Made by a program: the position numbers and the translations under genes | In this document: positions 54,105-64,000 of the stretch, one piece after another | Layout: every line of letters starts with the position of its first letter | How positions within the stretch are numbered: the first letter of the stretch is position 1 | Assembly: GCF_964033635.1 (NCBI RefSeq) | Contig: NZ_OZ035533.1 | Location: 2,418,001-2,482,000, forward strand | Length of the DNA stretch: 64,000 nt | Direction of reading: 5' to 3' | DNA from: Chitinophaga sp. MM2321 | Lineage (GTDB): Bacteria; Bacteroidota; Bacteroidia; Chitinophagales; Chitinophagaceae | Notes under the pieces: generated by a model | The model's input: the letters and a program-made list of their open reading frames with translations, nothing else | Databases searched by the model: none | What the model was told of the DNA's origin: nothing

Positions 54105-54362
54105 TTAACAATCATAAGCTGATTCGCCGCGTAAAGTGCGTTCTATCTTGTCTCGCAGACCTTTGCTGAACCCTTCCACTTCAATTTTTGGATGATGATC
54201 CAGATAGATACGGAAACGCCCTTTTTCTTTGGCTACCAGGTCATAGATGTCTTCCAGTAACACGCAGAGGAGTCGTCTTGTATTCTCTGCAATTTGCGCA
54301 AGGAGCGAGTCTTCGAATTGAATTACTTCGCGGTTTTTGTAAGATAAGGTTATCTGAATCAT
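54105..54362 (-). CDS. Hypothetical protein
   Basis: An 85-residue cytoplasmic protein with no recognised domain. Short strands then helices and a C-terminal G-E-S-A-Y-D-C. No close partner other than the TRIC-type gene downstream on the same strand. The 270 bp up to the DPP-IV gene hold no other gene. Confidence 0.55.
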   Translation of the reverse strand: MIQITLSYKNREVIQFEDSLLAQIAENTRRLLCVLLEDIYDLVAKEKGRFRIYLDHHPKIEVEGFSKGLRDKIERTLRGESAYDC

Positions 54363-54600
54363 AACTGATGGTTTTTCTATAGGATCAAAAGAATACTGGT
54401 AACAGCTGTTTAATCAGCTGATTTTCATAAGATAAATGTCATTGATGTCATAAAAGTAGGAAAAAAGAAATAATATTTTTTTAATCTTTCCACCATTTTA
54501 TCCACATTTCTTGGAAAAAACAAAAAAGGTTATATCTTCCAAAGTTAGCCATTCAACACTGTCACTACGCCATTCCCGTATTGTTCGTTTTATATATTTT

Positions 54601-54608
54601 TAATTTTG
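54601..54608 (+). promoter_or_regulatory. Bacteroidetes-type -7 box
   Basis: TAATTTTG, matching TAnnTTTG, 27 bp before the ATG at 54636. The -33 candidate TTG at 54581-54583 has only 17 bp of spacing, so the match is weak. Confidence 0.45.
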
Positions 54609-54635
54609 GTTACCATTGTGATTCATATTGAATCA

Positions 54636-56816
54636 ATGAGGAGCCTTACCGTACTATTTGTTATTATCGTTATTAGCAGTACCGCCCTGTTTGCTCAACC
54701 CGGAACGGGCATCAGGTGGAGCCGCGACGGGCAGTCCGTTTTAAAGAGCAGCACCGAGGGTATTATGACAGCACCTTTATCAGGCGCTGCCACTACTATA
54801 AAAGTGCCAGCCGCGCAATATACCCCTGCAGGGACCACGAAACCGCTTCCTATAAAAGACTTTTATTTTTCTGCCGACGAAAAAAAATTACTGATTTATA
54901 CAAATGCCAAAAAAGTATGGCGCTATGAAACGCGTGGCGACTATTGGGTATTGGACCTCACCACAGGCAAATTACAGCAGCTGGGTAAAGATAAACCGGC
55001 TGCTTCGCTGATGTTCGCCAAATTGTCGCCGGACGGGAATAAAGTAGCTTATGTAAGCGGACATAATATTTATGTAGAAGACCTGAACACCGGTACTATC
55101 CAGGCAATGACCAGGGATGGTAGCCGTCGTTTGATCAACGGTACTTTTGACTGGGTGTACGAGGAAGAATTTGGTTGCCGGGATGGATTCCGCTGGAGCC
55201 CCGATGGCAATAACATTGCTTACTGGCAGATCGATGCTACCGGTATCCGGGATTTCCTGATGATCAATAATACAGATTCAATCTATTCATTTACAACACC
55301 GGTGGAATACCCGGTCGCGGGCGAAAATCCTTCTGCATGTCGTATAGGCGTAGTAGATATACATACCGCAAAAACCACCTGGATGCAGGTTCCAGGTGAT
55401 CAGCAACAACACTACATTCCACGTATGGAATGGGTGCCAGGTAAAAAAGAACTCATTATCCAGCAGTTAAACCGCAAACAGAACGAGAGCAAAATAATGG
55501 TCTGCCAGGCAACTAACGGTAAAGCACATACGTTGTACGAAGAGAAAGACACCGCCTGGATTGATGTGAAATCACGCTGGGACGATAATAACATCGAAGG
55601 TTGGGATTTTACCGGTAATGGCAAGGCATTTATATGGGTAAGTGAGCAGGATGGCTGGCGTCATCTTTATAATATTCCGCTGGACAAAGGCAAGGCTACC
55701 TTACTCACGCCCGGCAACTATGATGTGATTAACATCGCTAAAGTTGATGAGGCTAATCATGTGATCTATTTCCTGGCATCGCCCGAAAACGCCACCCAGC
55801 AATACCTTTACCAGGTACCGCTATCCGGCGGAAAGGCCGTGCGCATCACGCCGGCCAATGAACCGGGTACGCACAGCTACGGGATATCTCCCAGTGGTTC
55901 CTGGGCCATACATGAATTCAGTAACGCCTATACTTACCCGGTTGTAGAAAATATACAGCTCCCCGCACATACAAGCAGCAGCAATACCGTGGCGCAGGCA
56001 TTGAAAGAGGCCGCTGCTAAGCCCAATAAGGTGGAATACTTCCAGGTAACCACTGTAGACGGCGTTACAATGGACGGCTGGATGAGTAAACCGGCCAACT
56101 TCAACCCCGCTAAAAAATATCCCGTTGTATTTTATGTGTACGGCGAACCTGCCGGCGCTACCACCCTGGATGCAATAGGGGCAGGACGTAACTACCTGTA
56201 TGATGGCGACATGGCCGCAGACGGCTACATCTACATATCGATGGATAACCGTGGCACCCCTTTACCGAAAGGCCGCTACTGGCGTAAATGCGTGTACCGT
56301 AAAGTGGGCGTGATCAACACCCGCGATCAGGCCATGGGCGCGCTGGCGCTCATGCGTAAGTATTCTTTTATTGATTCTTCCCGCACCGCAGTATGGGGCT
56401 GGAGTGGCGGTGGTTCTATGACACTCAACTTACTCTTTCAATATCCTGATATTTATAAAACGGGGATTGCTATCGCCGCAGTGGGCAACCAGCTTACTTA
56501 TGACAACATTTACCAGGAACGTTATATGGGACTGCCACAGGAGAACCGGGAAGATTTTGTAAAAGGATCTCCCATTACCTATGCGCGCAATCTGAAAGGA
56601 AATCTCCTGTACATTCATGGCACCGGTGATGATAATGTACACTATCAGAATGCGGAAATGCTGTTGAATGAACTGATAAAATATAATAAGCAGATCCAGT
56701 TTATGGCGTATCCCAACCGCACCCACAACATCTCTGAAGGGGAGGGGACCTTTGAACATCTGTCTACATTATATACAAATTACCTGCGTACACACTGCGA
56801 ACCAGGAGGAAGATGA
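54636..56816 (+). CDS. S9-family prolyl peptidase (dipeptidyl peptidase IV-like)
   Basis: 726 residues from ATG 54636; the longer frame opens at GTG or TTG codons upstream. Signal peptide 1-20 (ending A-L-F-A-Q). An N-terminal beta-propeller (about 40-470) has repeats with W-S-P-D-G, and a C-terminal alpha/beta-hydrolase domain carries the catalytic triad: S in G-W-S-G-G-G-S, Asp in G-T-G-D-D-N-V-H, His in R-T-H-N-I. It would remove dipeptides from periplasmic peptides, preferring Pro. Confidence 0.9.
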   Translation: MRSLTVLFVIIVISSTALFAQPGTGIRWSRDGQSVLKSSTEGIMTAPLSGAATTIKVPAAQYTPAGTTKPLPIKDFYFSADEKKLLIYTNAKKVWRYETRGDYWVLDLTTGKLQQLGKDKPAASLMFAKLSPDGNKVAYVSGHNIYVEDLNTGTIQAMTRDGSRRLINGTFDWVYEEEFGCRDGFRWSPDGNNIAYWQIDATGIRDFLMINNTDSIYSFTTPVEYPVAGENPSACRIGVVDIHTAKTTWMQVPGDQQQHYIPRMEWVPGKKELIIQQLNRKQNESKIMVCQATNGKAHTLYEEKDTAWIDVKSRWDDNNIEGWDFTGNGKAFIWVSEQDGWRHLYNIPLDKGKATLLTPGNYDVINIAKVDEANHVIYFLASPENATQQYLYQVPLSGGKAVRITPANEPGTHSYGISPSGSWAIHEFSNAYTYPVVENIQLPAHTSSSNTVAQALKEAAAKPNKVEYFQVTTVDGVTMDGWMSKPANFNPAKKYPVVFYVYGEPAGATTLDAIGAGRNYLYDGDMAADGYIYISMDNRGTPLPKGRYWRKCVYRKVGVINTRDQAMGALALMRKYSFIDSSRTAVWGWSGGGSMTLNLLFQYPDIYKTGIAIAAVGNQLTYDNIYQERYMGLPQENREDFVKGSPITYARNLKGNLLYIHGTGDDNVHYQNAEMLLNELIKYNKQIQFMAYPNRTHNISEGEGTFEHLSTLYTNYLRTHCEPGGR

Positions 56817-56875
56817 GGGGAATCATGTATTCGTAATTTGTAATTGTTTATCTTCGCCCCGCTAAATTGAAACTC

Positions 56876-57256
56876 ATGTACAAAACCGGTATTATTGGTA
56901 TAATAGCTGCGCTGGTAGTTATTGTATGCGCATTCCTTCCATGGTCAACGGTAGAAAGCAGGCATCTTCTTTTTACAGGTATGAACACAACCGGCTCTAA
57001 CTATGGGGAACCCGGCAAGCTGAATATTGCGTTGTCGGTGATGAGCATCGTCATCTTTATCATCAAAAACAAATGGGTGGCCAGGATGAATCTTTTTGTA
57101 TGTGGTTTCCTGCTGGCCTGGACCTTCCGTAATATGTTATTGTTTTCACGCTGCGAAATCGGAGAATGCCCGGAAACAGGTATCGCTCTTTATGTATCGC
57201 TGGCCGCTGCCGGAGTAGCATTTGTATGCGTGCTCTTTACGCCTGTACGCTCCTGA
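56876..57256 (+). CDS. Hypothetical membrane protein
   Basis: 126 residues from ATG 56876, with about four membrane helices. No recognised family. It follows the peptidase gene by 60 bp. Its stop lies 2 bp from the stop of the convergent VIT-type gene. Confidence 0.6.
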   Translation: MYKTGIIGIIAALVVIVCAFLPWSTVESRHLLFTGMNTTGSNYGEPGKLNIALSVMSIVIFIIKNKWVARMNLFVCGFLLAWTFRNMLLFSRCEIGECPETGIALYVSLAAAGVAFVCVLFTPVRS

Positions 57257-57258
57257 AA

Positions 57259-57900
57259 TCAGAATACTTTGTGCAGAATCCAGGCGCCACCGAGTATGCC
57301 GGCTCCCATGAGCCAGTAACGCAAAATAAGTGGTAACGGACGTTGGCTGGTTATTTTTGCTTTAATGAAACTGAAGATGGTTAACCCCAGGAAAACCAGC
57401 ATCATACTGGTTTGTGAAGCAGCGGTGAAATTTTCATTCGAGAGATAAGGACCTAATGATAAAGACCCTCCCAATAAAAAAAACAGGCAGGTAAGCACTG
57501 CACTTCTGATGGCACGGGAACGGATAAACGTAGTTTCCTTTACTTGTTCCTGTTCCAGTGTATTTTCCCATACTGCTGCATCTTTTATCATCTCATCTGC
57601 TATTTGCTCAATCATACCCTCATTGATATCGAGCTGTTGTAACTTGGACCGCTCGTTATCGGATAAGATGGCACTGTCGTGCTGCGCGTCTCCCTTGTTG
57701 GCCTGGTAGGCGCTGTACATCACCAGCAAGCCACCGATCAGCCAGATGCAGATATGTATAGTATAAAAGGTCTGTACTTCCATGGGAAATCCTTCCATTA
57801 CCTGAGTGGCAAAGAATAACAGGAATAACCCGTCAGGGAAGCCGATTAAGAAGTCCGTGTTCCATCCTGAACTGCGGATGGCTTTATATGATGTTGTCAT
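57259..57900 (-). CDS. VIT1/CCC1-family membrane protein
   Basis: 213 residues from ATG 57900; a longer frame reaches into the aminotransferase gene. It has N-terminal helix segment with G-F-P-D-G-L-F-L-L-F-F-A-T, a cytoplasmic acidic region (about 75-125) that could bind metal, and C-terminal helices. Similar proteins transport iron or manganese, but the family relation is only moderate. It follows rocD on the same strand (7 bp from its stop). Confidence 0.5.
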   Translation of the reverse strand: MTTSYKAIRSSGWNTDFLIGFPDGLFLLFFATQVMEGFPMEVQTFYTIHICIWLIGGLLVMYSAYQANKGDAQHDSAILSDNERSKLQQLDINEGMIEQIADEMIKDAAVWENTLEQEQVKETTFIRSRAIRSAVLTCLFFLLGGSLSLGPYLSNENFTAASQTSMMLVFLGLTIFSFIKAKITSQRPLPLILRYWLMGAGILGGAWILHKVF

Positions 57901-57907
57901 ACCACAA

Positions 57908-59146
57908 TTAGCTAAAGGCCTTTTCCATGCTTCTCCCGATAATCTGCACACAATCTGCCACCTGGGCGGCAGTAATGGTCAGCGGAGGCGCAAAACGGAT
58001 TTTGTCACCATGTGTTGGCTTGGCGAGCAGGCCGTTATCTTTTAAAGTCAGACACAGATCCCAGGCGGCTTCAGGGTCCTTATGCCGGATCACAATGGCA
58101 TTGAGCAATCCTTTACCCCGTATGGTAGTAATATAGGGAGATTGCAGTTCCGCTAGTCCACTACGCAGTAATTGTCCCATGGCAGCCGCATTTTCCGTCA
58201 TCTTTTCATCCTTCAGTACTTGTAATGCAGTGATGGCTACTTTACAGGCGAGTGGATTACCGCCGTATGTAGAACCATGTTCACCTGGTTTAATCGTCAG
58301 CATAATTTCATCATCGGCTAATACGGCGCTTACCGGCAATGTACCACCGGATAAGGCTTTGCCGAGAATGAGTATATCAGGGCGCACATTTTCATGGTCA
58401 CATGCCAGCATTTTGCCGGTACGTGCCAGCCCCGTTTGTATTTCATCTGCTATAAAAAGTACATTAGCGTCCTGGCAATACTGGCGGGCTTTGGCCAGGT
58501 AACCTTCATCAGGTACCATTACACCGGCTTCTCCCTGGATCGGCTCTACGAGGAAACCGGCCACATTTTTATCCTGTAATGCCTGTTCCAGTGCAGCCAG
58601 GTTATTAAAAGGAATCACTTCATAACCGGGCATGAACGGGCCAAAATTATCACGGGCAGCAGGATCCGTACTAAATGAGATGACGTTCAGCGTGCGTCCA
58701 TGGAAATTATTGGCACAAACGATGATCTTGGCCTTGTTTTCCGGAACACCTTTTACCATATATGCCCAGTGGCGGCAAAGCTTCAGTGCTGTTTCCACCG
58801 CTTCCACACCTGTATTCATGGGCAATACCTTATCATAACCGAAGTAGCGGGTCACATACTGTACATATTCTCCCAGCAGATCACTATGGAAAGCGCGGGA
58901 GGTTAATGTCAATTTCTGCGCCTGTTCTATCAATGATGCAATGATCCTGGGATGGCAATGCCCCTGGTTGATAGCAGAATAACCCGAGAGGAAATCGTAG
59001 TAACGTTTTCCATCCACATCCCACAGGAAAACGCCTTCCCCGCGTTCCAGCACTACGGGTAACGGATGATAGTTGTGGGCGCCGTACTGTTCTTCCAGAG
59101 CCAGGAAATGCTGTGTCCTTTCGCTATATGTATATGCTGGTATCAT
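57908..59146 (-). CDS. rocD: Ornithine aminotransferase
   Basis: A 412-residue PLP enzyme converting ornithine and 2-oxoglutarate to glutamate semialdehyde and glutamate. Motifs: [10 protein letters not shown] near residue 22 and Y-D-F-L-S-G-Y-S-A near 50, both typical of the family, [25 protein letters not shown], and the PLP-binding Lys in I-L-G-K-A-L-S-G-G. Length and motif set are those of class III ornithine aminotransferases. Confidence 0.93.
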   Translation of the reverse strand: MIPAYTYSERTQHFLALEEQYGAHNYHPLPVVLERGEGVFLWDVDGKRYYDFLSGYSAINQGHCHPRIIASLIEQAQKLTLTSRAFHSDLLGEYVQYVTRYFGYDKVLPMNTGVEAVETALKLCRHWAYMVKGVPENKAKIIVCANNFHGRTLNVISFSTDPAARDNFGPFMPGYEVIPFNNLAALEQALQDKNVAGFLVEPIQGEAGVMVPDEGYLAKARQYCQDANVLFIADEIQTGLARTGKMLACDHENVRPDILILGKALSGGTLPVSAVLADDEIMLTIKPGEHGSTYGGNPLACKVAITALQVLKDEKMTENAAAMGQLLRSGLAELQSPYITTIRGKGLLNAIVIRHKDPEAAWDLCLTLKDNGLLAKPTHGDKIRFAPPLTITAAQVADCVQIIGRSMEKAFS

Positions 59147-59177
59147 GTATCAAAAGTAAGCAATAACACATTAATCT

Positions 59178-59441
59178 TTATGGCTGTCCTTTAAGTTTTC
59201 CTACCAGGTCTATGTATTCCTGCATCGCTGCTTCTTTGGTTTTCCCTTTTATGGCTGCCCAGGCTTCATGTTTGGCTTTGGCTACAAAATCAAAAGGGTT
59301 GGAGGGGGGATCCGTGTCTACATCGCCGGTAGTGCCTTGTTTATACAGGGCATACAGCTGTAGTAAAATATCATTTGATGGCTTTTCTGCCAGCGTTTTG
59401 CTCGCTGCCACAGCGTTTTCGAATTGACTTGCAAGTTCCAT
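59178..59441 (-). CDS. Acyl-CoA-binding protein (ACBP)
   Basis: An 87-residue helical protein of the ACBP family: L-A-L-Y-K-Q-G-T-T-G-D-V pattern (here L-Y-A-L-Y-K-Q-G-T-T-G-D-V at about residues 29-41) and K-A-K-H-E-A-W near 54. It binds fatty acyl-CoA and buffers its pool. Common in eukaryotes and found in some bacteria including Bacteroidetes. It precedes rocD on the same strand. Confidence 0.87.
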   Translation of the reverse strand: MELASQFENAVAASKTLAEKPSNDILLQLYALYKQGTTGDVDTDPPSNPFDFVAKAKHEAWAAIKGKTKEAAMQEYIDLVGKLKGQP

Positions 59442-59574
59442 AATATAAGTTTAAGGTGTCTGTTGCTTAAAGTTGAGGATTTATATCTAATATATCAAAA
59501 ATTGACAATCCGCAGATAGGGTGTTTATCAAAAACATAATCGTGGTCGGCTGCCAACTAATAAACTAATTTTAA

Positions 59575-59582
59575 TACCTTTG
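59575..59582 (+). promoter_or_regulatory. lepA promoter -7 box
   Basis: TACCTTTG, matching TAnnTTTG, about 58 bp before the lepA ATG at 59641. No clean TTTG at -33. Confidence 0.58.
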
Positions 59583-59640
59583 CGGGCTGGAAAAGGCTTC
59601 ATGAATAGTAAGAAAAGCCAATGGACCAGTAAAACAACAT

Positions 59641-61434
59641 ATGAAGAATATTCGCAATTTTTGTATCATTGCCCATATTGACCACGGAAAAAGCACCCTG
59701 GCGGATCGTTTATTGGAATTTACCCATACTATCTCTGACCGCGATATGCAGGCCCAGGTACTGGATAATATGGACCTGGAAAGAGAGAAAGGCATTACCA
59801 TCAAGAGTCATGCTATTCAGATGGATTATATCGCCAAAAATGGCGAAAAAATTACTTTTAACCTGATCGATACACCCGGACACGTGGACTTCTCTTACGA
59901 AGTATCCCGCGCACTGGCAGCCTGCGAAGGCGCACTGCTGCTGGTAGATGCAGCCCAGGGCATCCAGGCACAAACCATTTCCAACCTGTACCTGGCACTG
60001 GAAAATGACCTCGAAATCATTCCTGTTATCAATAAAATTGATATGCAGGGCGCCATGATTGAAGAAGTGAAAGATCAGATCATGGAACTGATTGGTGTGA
60101 AAGAGGAAGATATTCTCCTGGCTTCCGGCAAATCAGGTATCGGTATTGAAGAGATCCTGGAAGCAATTGTAAACAGGATCCCGGCCCCCAAAGGCAGCAA
60201 CGATGCACCATTACAGGCATTGATATTTGATAGCGTATTTAACTCTTTCCGTGGTATTATCGCGTACTTCCGCATCTTTAACGGTACTATTAAAAAGGGA
60301 GATAAAATCAGGTTCTTTAACACCGGTGATGAATACGAAGCCGATGAGGTAGGTATCCTGAAACTGGGACTGGAGCCAAAGAAAGAAGTCTTTACCGGCG
60401 ATGTGGGATATATTATTACCGGGATTAAAAGTGCGAAAGAAGTAAAAGTAGGAGATACCATCACACTGGCCAACAACCCTTGTAAAGAAGGGATCAACGG
60501 TTTCCAGGAAGTAAAGCCAATGGTATTTGCCGGTATTTTCCCGGTAGTAACAGAGGACTTTGAAGAGTTGCGTGAGTGTATGGATAAACTGCAACTAAAC
60601 GACGCTTCCCTGACCTATGAGCTGGAAACTTCGCAGGCGCTTGGTTTCGGCTTCCGTTGCGGATTCCTGGGTATGCTTCACATGGAGATCATCCAGGAAC
60701 GTCTTGAAAGAGAGTTTAATCAAACGGTGATCACCACCGTTCCGAACGTGAGCTTTATTGCACATACGACCAATGAAGGTGTGATTATCGTAAATAACCC
60801 CACCGAAATGCCCGATCCTACCAGGCTGGAAAGGATCGAAGAGCCGTTTATCCGTGCACAGATCATTTCCAAACCTGAATATATCGGTAATATCATGACC
60901 CTCTGCCTCGGCAAACGTGGGATACTGCTCAATCAGAGCTATCTTACCACTACCCGTGTAGAGCTGATGTTTGAAATACCGCTGACAGAAATCGTATTCG
61001 ATTTTTATGATAAACTGAAGAGCCAGACACGTGGCTACGCTTCCTTCGATTATACGCCGATCGGTTTCCGTGATAGTGATATCGTGAAAATGGATATCCT
61101 GCTCAACGCAGAAAAAGTGGATGCACTGAGCGCCCTGATACACCGTGGCAGAGCCCAGGAATTTGGCCGCAAGCTCTGTGAAAAACTGAAAGAACTGTTG
61201 CCCCGTCAGCAATTCCTCATCGCTATCCAGGCTGCTATCGGCGCCAAGATTGTAGCACGCGAAAACATCAGCGCCATGCGTAAAGATGTTACCGCAAAAT
61301 GTTATGGTGGTGATATCTCCCGTAAACGTAAACTGCTGGAAAAACAGAAAGAAGGTAAAAAACGTATGCGTCAGATAGGTAACGTAGAAGTACCACAGGA
61401 AGCATTCCTGGCAGTATTAAGACTGGACGACTAA
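59641..61434 (+). CDS. lepA: Elongation factor 4 (LepA)
   Basis: A 597-residue translational GTPase. The G domain opens [19 protein letters not shown]; also [12 protein letters not shown] and the LepA-specific C-terminal domain with [16 protein letters not shown]. It acts on the ribosome to back-translocate or relieve stalled complexes. Length and motifs are standard. A strong terminator follows. Confidence 0.96.
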   Translation: MKNIRNFCIIAHIDHGKSTLADRLLEFTHTISDRDMQAQVLDNMDLEREKGITIKSHAIQMDYIAKNGEKITFNLIDTPGHVDFSYEVSRALAACEGALLLVDAAQGIQAQTISNLYLALENDLEIIPVINKIDMQGAMIEEVKDQIMELIGVKEEDILLASGKSGIGIEEILEAIVNRIPAPKGSNDAPLQALIFDSVFNSFRGIIAYFRIFNGTIKKGDKIRFFNTGDEYEADEVGILKLGLEPKKEVFTGDVGYIITGIKSAKEVKVGDTITLANNPCKEGINGFQEVKPMVFAGIFPVVTEDFEELRECMDKLQLNDASLTYELETSQALGFGFRCGFLGMLHMEIIQERLEREFNQTVITTVPNVSFIAHTTNEGVIIVNNPTEMPDPTRLERIEEPFIRAQIISKPEYIGNIMTLCLGKRGILLNQSYLTTTRVELMFEIPLTEIVFDFYDKLKSQTRGYASFDYTPIGFRDSDIVKMDILLNAEKVDALSALIHRGRAQEFGRKLCEKLKELLPRQQFLIAIQAAIGAKIVARENISAMRKDVTAKCYGGDISRKRKLLEKQKEGKKRMRQIGNVEVPQEAFLAVLRLDD

Positions 61435-61514
61435 GACCAGGATTATCGGATTTATAGATTAATAAGATAGATAATTGGTTAACTGAATCGTATTATTCAT
61501 TTGACCTGGAACAT

Positions 61515-61562
61515 AAAAGCGGAAACCGTTTGGTATCAGATCAAACGGTTTCCGCTTTTTAT
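61515..61562 (+). terminator. Terminator after lepA
   Basis: Perfect 18-bp stem AAAAGCGGAAACCGTTTG (61515-61532) with CAAACGGTTTCCGCTTTT (61542-61559), nine-base loop, then more T. Confidence 0.85.
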
Positions 61563-61618
61563 TTGTATATTATGAACTGTTTAACTGTTTCATTGTTATA
61601 ACATTAAACGTTTACTAC

Positions 61619-64000
61619 ATGCGGAAATGGCTCAAGGTTACACTCATTACCGGCGGTAGCATTATCGGGTTGATCATCTTATTGTTTCTTGGCCTTACCT
61701 GGTATATGCATGCCAATAAAGCTAACTTCCTTAAACAGATCACCTCACAGCTGAATGACCATATCAATGGTAAGTTGACCATACAGGATATGGAGCCCTC
61801 CCTGTTCCGTAGTTTTCCCAATGTATCTATTGCTTTGAAAAAAGTAGTACTACAGGATAGCCTGTGGCAACAGCATCATCACACTTTACTGGATGTAGAC
61901 TATATTTTCGTACGGGTGAACACGTTATCACTGTTACGCAAACACGTAGATGTGCGGGAAGTGACGCTGCAAAACGGTACTGTTTACATGTACACCGATA
62001 CCAGCGGTTATTCCAATACCTATGTATTCCAGCGGCAGGCCGACACTACTGCGAAGAAGAGTACCAGGAGTGTAAATATCAAACAGATCTCGATGGAGCA
62101 TATCACCTTTCAGATCGAGAACGAACAGAAACAGAAACGCTTTAACCTTGATGTACAATACCTGGAAGGCAGGCTGAATGCAACAGACACCGGTATGCAC
62201 CTGATAGTGCGCTCAGAAATCCTGGCGAAGGATTTTGCTTTTAATATAGCGAAAGGCAGTTACCTGAAAAATAAAATGTTGGGATTGAACCTGTCTTTGT
62301 TCTATAATAAAAAAACAAAACAACTCATCATCCCGCAGCAGGAAATTAAGATTGATAAACATCCCGTGCAGATAGGAGGCCAGTTTACTTTTTCGGAGAA
62401 ACCGCCGCCATTCTTTTTAAAGATCAACGCAAACCAGGTACTGTTGCAGGATGCAGCCACCTGGCTCTTACCCAATATCGCTACCAAATTAAGTAACATC
62501 AATCTCAAAACACCGCTGGATGCTGAAGCCAGTCTGCAAGGGCATATGCAATTCAGGGATACACCGCATGTAGTGGTCACCTGGAAAACGACCAACAATG
62601 TGCTGGTAACCACCATGGGCGAATGGACCAACTGTAGTTTCACCGGGAGATATAATAATGAAGTCAGTCCGGGAGAAGGACATACAGATGAGAACTCCGC
62701 GGTGAATATTTTTCAGCTTCGTGCAGAACTGGGCGGGGTGCCGCTGAAAGCAGATACCATCCGGGTAATGAACCTGAAACAGCCTTTGCTTCGTGGACAT
62801 TTCCAGTCTGAATTTCCGCTGGTCAACCTGAACAATCCTGCGGAAGAAGCACCGATCCAGTTCAAAGCAGGTACGGCTACTGCCGATCTCTATTATACGG
62901 GCCCTATCCTGAAAAATGACAACACCCCTTCTTCCATGGATGGTATTGTGCAGGTACAGAAAGGAGATCTTACCTATATGCCGCGTAATTTATCCTTCCA
63001 TGATTGCAGTGCTACGCTGCGTTTCACCGGACAGGATCTGTACCTTGAAAACGTCCGGATTCAATCGGTGAAAAGTGCTTTGCAGATGGATGGTAAGGTG
63101 AAAAATATGCTCAATTTATATTTTACAGCACCGGAGAAGATAGAGCTGGAATGGAATATCAGGAGTCCGTTGGTAGACCTGAATGAGTTTAAAAGTTTCC
63201 TGGCCCCGCGTAAAAAAGGAAAGCATACCGCCAGCAAAAAGAAATCTAATATCAGCCGTGTTTCCCGGCAACTGGAGGTGGTGCTGGATGCCAGCAATGT
63301 AAATATGCAGGTGCAGCTGGATAAAGTGATCTTCCAGCATTTCAGTGCGCAGCAAGTGAAAGCATCCATCGCGCTCACACAAACGGATCTGTTGCTGAAT
63401 AAGCTCTCGCTGCAACATGCAGGCGGCAGCGCACAGGTAACAGGCAGTGTGCATCCGCAGGGGAATAACAATACCTTTAAAATGAATGCTACGATCAGCA
63501 ACGTCCGGATTGCGCAGTTGTTTTATGCCTTTGATAACTTCGGTCTTGCTTCCCTCAAATCTGATAACCTGCGCGGTATTGTTTCTGCTAAAGCCGATAT
63601 CAAAGGCAATGTGCTGGACAATGGCACATTGGCAAAACATTCCTTATTTGGTAATGTGAGCTTCAACCTGAAAGATGGCGCCCTGATCAACTTCGGGCCA
63701 TTGGAAGATATCGGGAACTTTGTATTCCGCCGGCGCAGACTGGATAGTATCACCTTTGAAAACCTCAGTAACACGTTAAATATCCAGGGAAACAAGATCA
63801 GTATCCCACCGATGCGCATTGCTTCAAGTGCCGTTAATATTGACCTCAATGGCGTATACGGATTGACGGGTGGTACAAATATCAACATGACCATTCCTTT
63901 GCGTAATCCTGCAAAAGATTCAGCTGTCACAGATAAAGCGGAGAAACGCCGCCGCAGCAAAAAAGGAATTGTTGTACACCTGCATGCCGTGTCTGGCAGC
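61619..64000 (+). CDS. AsmA-like protein, 3' end cut by window edge
   Basis: Reading frame opens at ATG 61619 (MRKWLKVTLITGG) and shows no stop up to the edge, giving at least 794 residues. Residues 7-28 form a membrane helix; the rest is a long repeat-rich beta region with N-V-S-I-A-L-K-K-V near residue 62, typical of AsmA-type proteins that shuttle lipids between membranes. It is preceded by the lepA terminator. C-terminal domain not in view. Confidence 0.8.
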   Translation, partial: MRKWLKVTLITGGSIIGLIILLFLGLTWYMHANKANFLKQITSQLNDHINGKLTIQDMEPSLFRSFPNVSIALKKVVLQDSLWQQHHHTLLDVDYIFVRVNTLSLLRKHVDVREVTLQNGTVYMYTDTSGYSNTYVFQRQADTTAKKSTRSVNIKQISMEHITFQIENEQKQKRFNLDVQYLEGRLNATDTGMHLIVRSEILAKDFAFNIAKGSYLKNKMLGLNLSLFYNKKTKQLIIPQQEIKIDKHPVQIGGQFTFSEKPPPFFLKINANQVLLQDAATWLLPNIATKLSNINLKTPLDAEASLQGHMQFRDTPHVVVTWKTTNNVLVTTMGEWTNCSFTGRYNNEVSPGEGHTDENSAVNIFQLRAELGGVPLKADTIRVMNLKQPLLRGHFQSEFPLVNLNNPAEEAPIQFKAGTATADLYYTGPILKNDNTPSSMDGIVQVQKGDLTYMPRNLSFHDCSATLRFTGQDLYLENVRIQSVKSALQMDGKVKNMLNLYFTAPEKIELEWNIRSPLVDLNEFKSFLAPRKKGKHTASKKKSNISRVSRQLEVVLDASNVNMQVQLDKVIFQHFSAQQVKASIALTQTDLLLNKLSLQHAGGSAQVTGSVHPQGNNNTFKMNATISNVRIAQLFYAFDNFGLASLKSDNLRGIVSAKADIKGNVLDNGTLAKHSLFGNVSFNLKDGALINFGPLEDIGNFVFRRRRLDSITFENLSNTLNIQGNKISIPPMRIASSAVNIDLNGVYGLTGGTNINMTIPLRNPAKDSAVTDKAEKRRRSKKGIVVHLHAVSGS

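Overview
The window looks like a chromosome segment of a Bacteroidetes bacterium, most likely Chitinophagaceae and plausibly Chitinophaga. The signs are TAnnTTTG promoter boxes with TTTG about 19-22 bp upstream, start sites with little Shine-Dalgarno character, many TAATG/ATGA gene overlaps, and typical families: a TPR-fused histidine kinase, Omp85 and other outer-membrane barrel proteins, a DPP-IV-type S9 peptidase, a DUF6496 protein and HQLQN-motif small proteins. The genus is an inference; there is no rRNA here.

Bases 1 to about 28,500 are the right part of a prophage of a siphovirus. Terminase, portal and integrase must lie left of the window. Left to right there are small early genes with a compact RNA ligase (3-1880), the head module (minor head protein, prohead protease, HK97 capsid; 1920-5014), head-tail connection genes (5071-7178), and the tail module (tube, chaperone with a clear programmed -1 frameshift, tape measure, baseplate, fibres; 7181-18018). 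Then come lysis genes interleaved with a second fibre set (18037-23971): a holin candidate, a lipoprotein with a C-terminal membrane helix that looks like a unimolecular spanin, a fibre with SGNH hydrolase and PKD-like domains, a secreted alpha/beta hydrolase and an M15-type endolysin. Two tandem terminators (24279-24376) close the late operon. A cargo segment (24459-28423) follows, with an acidic protein, an overlapping gene pair whose second member has a zinc ribbon and an internal duplication, an HQLQN-type protein, an unknown protein and an SRAP (YedK/HMCES) abasic-site protein.

The prophage edge probably lies at 28486-28540, where a decayed tRNA 3' end still carries its terminator. Just downstream are two identical tRNA-Arg(ACG) genes, each with its own promoter and terminator. 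This fits integration into one copy of a tandem tRNA array.

From about 29 kb the content is chromosomal: a receiver-like protein lacking the phosphoacceptor Asp, a heterodimeric ABC exporter with one degenerate ATP site, a phytoene-desaturase-like oxidoreductase, small stress-type proteins (KGG repeat, DUF6496 with a histone-like tail), an MscS channel, a TPR sensor kinase, a Tet-type MFS pump, a selenoprotein-W-like protein, two outer-membrane barrels and an aldo/keto reductase. These are followed by a TolC-RND-adaptor efflux operon, MarC and TRIC-type membrane proteins, a DPP-IV-like peptidase, a VIT/CCC1-like protein, ornithine aminotransferase, an acyl-CoA-binding protein, LepA, and an AsmA-like protein that runs off the right edge. 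A perfect 45-bp inverted repeat lies between the convergent genes at 44 kb.
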